DNA of 64,000 bases from positions 1-64,000 of the forward strand of contig JAUGWO010000034.1 of NCBI GenBank assembly GCA_049724395.1, read 5' to 3'. The DNA is from Spongospora subterranea f. sp. subterranea (taxonomy: Eukaryota > Endomyxa: Phytomyxea > Phytomyxea > Plasmodiophorida). Below the pieces are notes generated by a model. It did no database searches. It had not been told where the DNA came from and worked only from the letters and a program-made list of their open reading frames with translations. Made by a program: the position numbers and the translations under genes. This document shows, piece after piece, positions 58,132-64,000 of this stretch. Position 1 is the first letter of the stretch, and each line of letters opens with the position of its first letter.

Positions 58132-60454
58132 ATGCTTAAGCAAGGGGAGCTGTCGCAAACGCCATCACGGTGCGACATTATCATTGACAAAAGCAAGGAG
58201 ACGGCCCTTGAAGTCGTTTCAAGTGAAAAGTCGTACATTCATTCATTGAAAACGACCATTCGGGCGTTCCAAACGCGCCTGGTGACGCTGAACGAAATTT
58301 CAAAACGTCGATCTATTCTTACAAATGAGGAAATCGAATCTATTTTCTTGAATATCACCAATGTCTACGCAATTCAGAAAGCCTTTTACGAAGATATCAA
58401 GGCGATGAGACTACACGGCTCGGATTACCTTGTAGCCAATATCCATACACCATTGCTACGATTAGCACCATTGTTAAGTGCTTACAGCGAATATGCTAGG
58501 AGGCAGTTTGAAGCAAACACCATTTTGCAACGACTGAGGCACAAGAACACCAATTTACAAGATTTGTTAACTCTGACGGAGACTGCTGAGGGCACTACAC
58601 TCGAGATGTTATTAATTCAACCAGTCCAACGTGTAAGATATGTTGCGTATTTAGGGGTTTCAAGAAACCAATTTTGTTTCCAGGTTCCAAGATACATTCT
58701 ACTGATCAGGGAGATGTTGAGGCATGTCCGGAAGGAAGAAACAAGGGGGCACTTGCAGGAAGCTTTACTCGCAATGGAGCATGCAGCAAGCGATATGAAC
58801 TTGACCATAAAACATCACGAGATTCACGCAGAGCTGGTTCGCCTTGAAGAAATGTTTCAAATGCGAATTGGACTGGTTAAACCTGGCCGATTTCTAGTAA
58901 AGCAGGGAACGTTGCGCAAGTCGTTCGGCGCTCTTGATGGTAAATCAATGTTCAGTGGAACACTCGACCGCCGCTCTCTGGTATTGTTATTCAACGATAT
59001 GCTCTTATGCGCATCTGATAGTCAAATTGGCCAATCCCGCATGCGCTTCGCCATTCCTTTACATTTGCTGAAAGTAGTTGATCAAGGCCCGCCCAATTTC
59101 AGGATTGTATCTCCTGCAAGGGATATGATGTTTGCCGCAGAGTCTGATAACCGAAGCTCAAGACTGGATGCACAGAATCAATCTTCATATCACATCGTTC
59201 ATCGATAATCCAGACCTGGAGAAGCGTTCCACCGAGGCAGAGCTAGAGTTCACCTTGAAAAGAAATCCTGCTAAGATGAGCGATATCGTTATCATGAATC
59301 AGTACATGGAACACGTCGTTAGCAATGAGGATAGTCTGAACGCAGCGTCGTCGGCAGGAATTGCGTCTGGAGCTTTCCAACCATTACAGACAGCAGGAAT
59401 CAGACGGCAACCATCGTCGGCATCATCTGGTGTCACGTCGCTGTCTCCTCGGTCAATAGACTCCACAGAATCGTCTCCACGAGACGCTCCTCCACTATCG
59501 CTATCGTTAGCGAAAATTCCTGAGACGTCTCAGTCGCCACTGCCTCAACATTCCATGGAATTGCCCTCCATGGCGCCTACGGGTTCGTCAGGTTTTAGTG
59601 GGACTCAGCAGTCAGGCGTTCAGGAGACAACAATGCAAGGATACCTTTCAAAGCGAGGAGACGGCATAAAGACATGGAAGAAGCGATTTTTCGTGGCGGA
59701 TTTCGCAGTTCAAACTGTTGCGCTACTTCAAAGACGAAGAGGTTAGAGAGTTTCGTGACACACCCACACTGTGTCGTTTGTTCATCCTCCTCTGTTACAG
59801 AGTTCCAAGAAGGCGACGGAGGCTCTGGGGTTCGTCGATCTAGACGGATGTGTGGTCCTTCCCGATGATGATAACCGCTGGGGCCCGCATGCGTTCGAAG
59901 TTTACCCACAGACATCCGACCGATGCTATATGCTGATCGCCGAAGATAGCGAATCTTGTATTTCTTGGATGGCATTCCTCAAACAATTCGGGAACAAAGA
60001 CCGTTTTGCTGAAGGGTATTTGTTGAAAAAAGGGGCGGTGTTAACGGGATGGAAAATGCGATATTTTGTCTGTTTGCAAAGTGTCAAAGAATTATTGTAT
60101 TTCAAGTCGCAATCGGATAGTGCCGGGCCGACGATGTTTTCCAAGGCACTGGGAACGATTCACCTTAAAGGGTGTACTATTCGAGAGAGCAGCGCTGAAA
60201 GTAAGGCATTGCATAACAAGGGAAACAGCGTATTTGAAATCCATTCAAGCGCGAACGCCGATGAGAAGGTGAAAGAATGGATGTCATCTTCAGTGCAAAG
60301 CAAGCCAAGCAAAACCTATGTGATGGCGGCGACCGATAACCAAACCATGGCCAGATGGATTCTGCTACTCACTATTGCTATCGGATCATCTCCGCAGGAG
60401 AATGAACAAAGATTGCCCCTGCATACAATCGCCGATCTCGATGATGATGTGTGA
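58132..60454 (+). CDS. Rho-family guanine nucleotide exchange factor, DH-PH-PH-PH
   Basis: Exons 58132-58632, 58684-59741 and 59801-60454 (introns 51 and 59 nt). Residues about 20-225 are a DH domain: SEKSYIHSLKT, then LLIQPVQRVPRYILLIREML, the most conserved helix, restored by the first intron. A PH domain follows (to about 330), then a Ser/Pro-rich linker, a second PH domain (MQGYLSKRGDGIKTWKKRFF) and a third (EGYLLKKGAVLTGWKMRYFV). DH-PH units load GTP onto Rho GTPases at membranes and control actin. Two single-base frame breaks occur, near 59145 in PH1 and near 59707 in PH2; on each side the PH sequence continues well in another frame. They are probably sequence errors, but a recent pseudogene is not excluded. 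Confidence 0.85.
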
Positions 60455-60896
60455 GATAATAGTCTTCACCAAAAATAGTAAATCTATACCTTCTAGAAAC
60501 GGGTACTATAAACCATATGATTGTGATAACATGAAAATCAACAAATGCACCGAGTCGCCTGATAATCGCGTCACTCACAGCATCAGACACTACAACCAGA
60601 ATCTACAGCCACAACATCGTCTCAATTGAAACCTTCGGCAAAACGGTGTTACCCAATGGGCCTTGGTCTGGCTGGACGCTTGATAGATCACAGCGGTCCA
60701 ACTGATTCAAAGCGGTCTTACCACTGATCTAGGTAGTCACACCAATGAGTGATGCACAATAATTGGACGACATCGAACTACTCTCATTTATAGAGTAACA
60801 ACAATGTACGTTTCATCCCAGTTGTTGATGTCGTGTGGAAACGTAGATGCGGGAAAAACGGGTTTATAAAACGATATTGAATTGATACAAAAAGTT
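60455..60896. other. Intergenic stretch between convergent genes
   Basis: Short frames only; no feature is supported. Confidence 0.5.
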
Positions 60897-61546
60897 TCAG
60901 AAGCCGCCACGACCCCTGCCGCGGAAACCGCCCCTGGAGCCACCACGACCACCACCTCCGCGGCTGGAGAATCCGCCACGACCTCCGCGAGGAGGGCCAC
61001 CGCGACCGCGAGAAGGACCACCACGACCACGAGGCGCGCCTCGGCCTCTACCACCACCACCGCGGCCGCGACCAGCACCAGCGCCTTTCGCTTTGGGCTT
61101 GTCCTCGTTGAGAAACCGAGCCATAGGAAGAAGTTTCTCGGGAGCAATGTACATGATATCATTCGGCTTGAAAGAAGACGCCTTCATACCATCTGATGTC
61201 TTGACTGTGAAATATACCTGCAGAAAATAACGGTTACTGAATTAAGTTCCATAGAAAGCGCTACAGCGAATAGAACCTTGTTGATCGGACCGAGAACTTC
61301 CTCGATTTTACCAATTTGCTGCTTATTCTTCAAATAGATAGGCGCATTGAAGTAAGGAATCATGCTGTTGGTTGATTCACAGACGACTTCGCCTTCGCAG
61401 TCATGCGCGACAATACCCATTTCTACGACGCGCTCAGGAGGACCAGCATCGACACGGTTAAAACCGCCTCGACCACCACCACGTGGGGCACCACGACCCC
61501 CGCGGAAACCGCCACCACGACCTCCAGCTCCACCGCGGAAACTCAT
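60897..61546 (-). CDS. GAR1: H/ACA ribonucleoprotein core subunit Gar1
   Basis: Exons 61277-61546 and 60897-61217, joined in frame by a 59-nt intron (61218-61276), give about 196 residues. The core is flanked by two Gly/Arg-rich domains, exactly the Gar1 layout: N-terminal RGG ([19 protein letters not shown]), core with [20 protein letters not shown], then [20 protein letters not shown] and LLPMARFL, and a long C-terminal RGG tail ending RGRGGF. Gar1 belongs to the nucleolar H/ACA complex with dyskerin, Nop10 and Nhp2 and serves rRNA pseudouridylation. The TGA here confirms that TGA is a stop in this genome. Confidence 0.93.
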
Positions 61547-61805
61547 GGTTTTGGCCTGCTCACTTTGACCGGATTACCGGGCAGGTCGTAACTTCCCCAT
61601 CAGGCCGCGGAGTCCGTGACGGAGTTCTACGATTTCCCTACAAAATTCGCTTGGCTGATTCAGCCAGCGGGTACCGAGTGCATTCAGACCGCTTGACGCC
61701 TTGAATAAAAGCTTCATTTCCCATTGTTTAGATTGGATTCGCGTAATAATCTCAAGCTGTATAAAATGGCTACTTACAACATTTTTCAATGAGTATTTTC
61801 CCCTC

Positions 61806-62966
61806 TTATCGCATGATTTTCATTTTATGGCCGCGTCGCCTCATTGAAATCCGCTCTTGCCTTTCCTCAAACTTACGCAAGGCTTCGCCACTAAGGCTCG
61901 CCCGTTCCTGCTCGAGCGCCTCTAATTTCTTCTTTTGAAGTTGTTCTTGGCGTTCAGCATGGGTCAACTTCAATTGAACTTGAGCGATTTTGCTTCTAGC
62001 CGCAACGCAACGTGCGCGAACTTGCGACGACAACTTCAAAACGGCAATTTGATCGGCGAGGAAGACTGACATCTCGACCAATCGCTGAATACGTCGCATA
62101 TTCTCCATTTTCCGGGGCAGGTTAAATTCGAGTCGCATGGTCGCTGGGGATAAGCATGGCGTAAAGGCAGCTTGGTCCGTGATCAGCATCGAGACAAATA
62201 AGTCTTGTGCCTCCGATATTACTATAACGAACACTAAGTTAAATCGTTATTACCGTAGAGAAGGATTATAAACCTTTTACAACACGATTATCCAAAATAG
62301 AAATGACTTCGGATGTTTCCGCCAGGACTGAGATCCCTTTGCCATTTAACGCGAGAAATGCTGTCGGTTTCGTTGTGAAGGATGAAACGTCTTTCAATTC
62401 TTTCCGCCATTTTCGCTCGTCGCGCCGTTTGCAGACCATTAATACAAACGGTTCCATTGACTCGGTTTCGAACGGAATTTCAATCGTACAGCGATCGTAG
62501 TCGCGAACAATACCGAATAAATCCAGGAAAATACTGACAAGATCTTGACGTTTTTTCAATTGCAGGGTAGCAAGCAGACCCCCGCAAGCACGTCTTCCGG
62601 AAGAATATAAACGATATGCGGACTCAGAATCCTTAATCAGAACCCGATTTTGGGCAGCACCTTTATCATCAACAACATATAAGACCAAGAAAGACCCATG
62701 TTCATCAACACACCTTGATATGCGCCCACCTTAGCGAACTGAACTTGAAGGATCGGTTTAATGTTATTGAACCATTCGGTAGCAATCCGTCGATTGATGC
62801 GTGATCCACGATAATAAACGACGATTAAAACAGCAATCAAGACACACGCCATGGTTTCCGGCCAGCGGAATTGCGTCTCCATTAAGCGAGACCGTAGCTG
62901 CTCACCAACGGAAGACGCCATAGAGGTCGATAATATCATAGGCAACAAGAAAGCCCAGAAACCCAT
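61806..62966 (-). CDS. CCDC47-like ER membrane protein (PAT complex subunit)
   Basis: Exons 62714-62966, 62274-62660 and 61806-62221 with introns of 53 and 52 nt, all in frame, give 351 residues. The ATG at 62966 opens a signal peptide, MGFWAFLLPMILSTSMASS. A membrane helix (MACVLIAVLIVVYY) and INRRIATEWFNNIKPILQVQ follow. Then come LYSSGRRACGGLLATLQLKK and RQDLVSIFLDLFGIV, and finally the basic coiled coil KLTHAERQEQLQKKK, ending RRRGHKMKIMR. All are in the order seen in CCDC47. CCDC47 helps insert multipass membrane proteins at the translocon. It is shorter than human CCDC47 (483) mainly because the acidic lumenal region is missing. Confidence 0.85.
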
Positions 62967-63099
62967 CTGTGTCTGGATTGTTCGACGAAACCGCACAGCG
63001 TTCTCTGAAATAATGAAGGCTGGCTGCTTTCCTCGCAATAAATTAAGTCCGAGGCTGGGAGGCGTCCTTAGCCGTCTTATGACTCTTATCTTATGATTT

Positions 63100-63520
63100 C
63101 TACACTGACCGAATCAAGGGGGCCGACCAATCGCGCCACCTTGGTAACATTTCTTGAGGAACGGAGATACAGCTGGATCGACGTGTCCCGGCTTGATTTT
63201 TGACGATTATGATGTTTGGATTTGTTTTGTCATCTAGATTAGGCGACATGTACATAGTACGACAATTAAAGCATCGAAATTCTATCTGGGAAACTTGTGC
63301 TGAAATCAGCCGCAATTTACACGCAGATTCTGTTATATCCAAATGGATAGTAAATGATCATATTTTATTTTGGCCAACATTATATCAGTTGGCTGAAAAC
63401 TGCCGTTTTTGACATCGCATAAAAGAAGTAACCCCGATTGTTCATGTTTTCAATAGCATCGTCGCCTCCATAACCTTTCGAAGCATGACCAAATACGTCT
63501 GCTTGTGTTGACTTCATCCC
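63100..63520 (-). CDS. Possible small gene or exons
   Basis: A frame starting with ATG near 63519 reads MKSTQADVFGHASKGYGGDD and continues to about 63350. A second frame, 63100-63342, reads SQIEFRCFNCRTMYMSPNLD. Both have coding-like composition, but no splice join was confirmed and no domain was recognised. The interval lies between CCDC47 and the divergent PRP19 gene. Confidence 0.3.
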
Positions 63521-63859
63521 AGGTTTATTCCCATGCCTTTTTTATGAATCTAATAGGAAGGTTGCAACACCTGGAGAAATTTTTGTGTTAAATCCCAAAA
63601 GTACGCTAGGATTGCATATGCAGTGATATTGGTAAAACCTTGGATGCATTTGAAACCAATGTCCAATTCACTTTCGCAGAGCCGAAAAATCTTAACGTAT
63701 ATGGACGTTACGTGACTGTACAGTAGAGATGTTTATACCTACAACATTGTAGTGTAGCGCCATGGACAAAGGAGTGGACTACCACGGACTTGATAGCGGA
63801 CATCACCGTTGCTGTTGATTCTCATTGATTCTCATTGGGTGCTTTCGAGTCTCGAATCG

Positions 63860-64000
63860 ATGCTGTGCGCTTTGAGTGGGGAGATCACCCGCGACCCAGT
63901 CGTTAGCACCAAATCAGGACATGTGTTTGAACGACAGCTTCTGGCGAAATACATCGAGCGCAATCCGGAGGACCCGGTATCACATGAGCCCATGACCATG
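63860..64000 (+). CDS. PRP19: Pre-mRNA-processing factor 19 (U-box E3 ligase), 5' part
   Basis: The frame starts at ATG 63860 and runs off the window after 47 codons. The visible sequence, MLCALSGEITRDPVVSTKSG then HVFERQLLAKYIERNPEDPV and SHEPMT, is the N-terminal U-box of Prp19: C-x-x-S/x-G/N, D-P-V-V-S, G-H-V-F-E-R and a terminal DP-x-S-x-E-P-x. Prp19 is a ubiquitin ligase in the nucleus that activates the spliceosome and acts in DNA repair. The usual coiled coil and WD40 repeats would lie beyond the window. Confidence 0.88.
   Translation, partial: MLCALSGEITRDPVVSTKSGHVFERQLLAKYIERNPEDPVSHEPMTM

Noticed and set aside
59104-59137. A 34-nt intron in the first PH domain of the RhoGEF
   Set aside because: It would be in phase, but it would remove a well-matching PH strand. 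A one-base error explains the frame change better.

Overview
This is eukaryotic nuclear DNA, probably from a flagellated microbial eukaryote such as a zoosporic fungus, an aphelid or a related protist; the sequence alone does not fix the lineage. Genes are split by very short GT-AG introns (mostly 41-69 nt), use the standard code, and lie close together on both strands. A CSPP1-like protein and a cyclic-nucleotide-gated type channel suggest a cell with a flagellum. Other recognisable genes (SERP1/RAMP4, CCDC47, GAR1, PRP19, the mitochondrial phosphate carrier, Ap4A phosphorylase) are general eukaryotic housekeeping genes.

Bases 1-7516 form a composite repeat block with long inverted ends built from 44-bp tandem units, as in foldback elements, and with the fossil of a Ty3/gypsy chromovirus inside. 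An IQ-motif gene follows (7.7-8.5 kb), then a 98-bp satellite array (8.9-11.4 kb), a CSPP1-like gene (11.4-13.5 kb) and a very large unassigned multi-exon gene on the minus strand (13.5-19.7 kb). The stretch 19.7-32.2 kb is gene-poor. It holds a 51-bp satellite, a decayed PIF/Harbinger transposon, coding-like pieces of unknown function, a segmental duplication and a Ty1/copia fossil.

From 32 kb the window is gene-dense. In order it carries a RING plus C2H2 protein, a UBL-UBA-UBR-box protein, uncharacterised exons, a channel gene that appears to fuse two complete cyclic-nucleotide-gated units, a seven-helix membrane protein with a PA-like ectodomain, SERP1/RAMP4, a GT4 trehalose phosphorylase/synthase, an Ap4A phosphorylase, the phosphate carrier, a cold-shock-domain protein, a YjjX-type NTPase, a DM13-like protein, a TspO-like membrane protein, a DH-PH-PH-PH Rho exchange factor, GAR1, CCDC47 and the start of PRP19.

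The genes do not form one pathway. The most unusual items are the double channel with atypical selectivity filters and the UBL-UBA-UBR architecture. A few otherwise conserved genes are interrupted by single-base frame breaks, which could be assembly errors.
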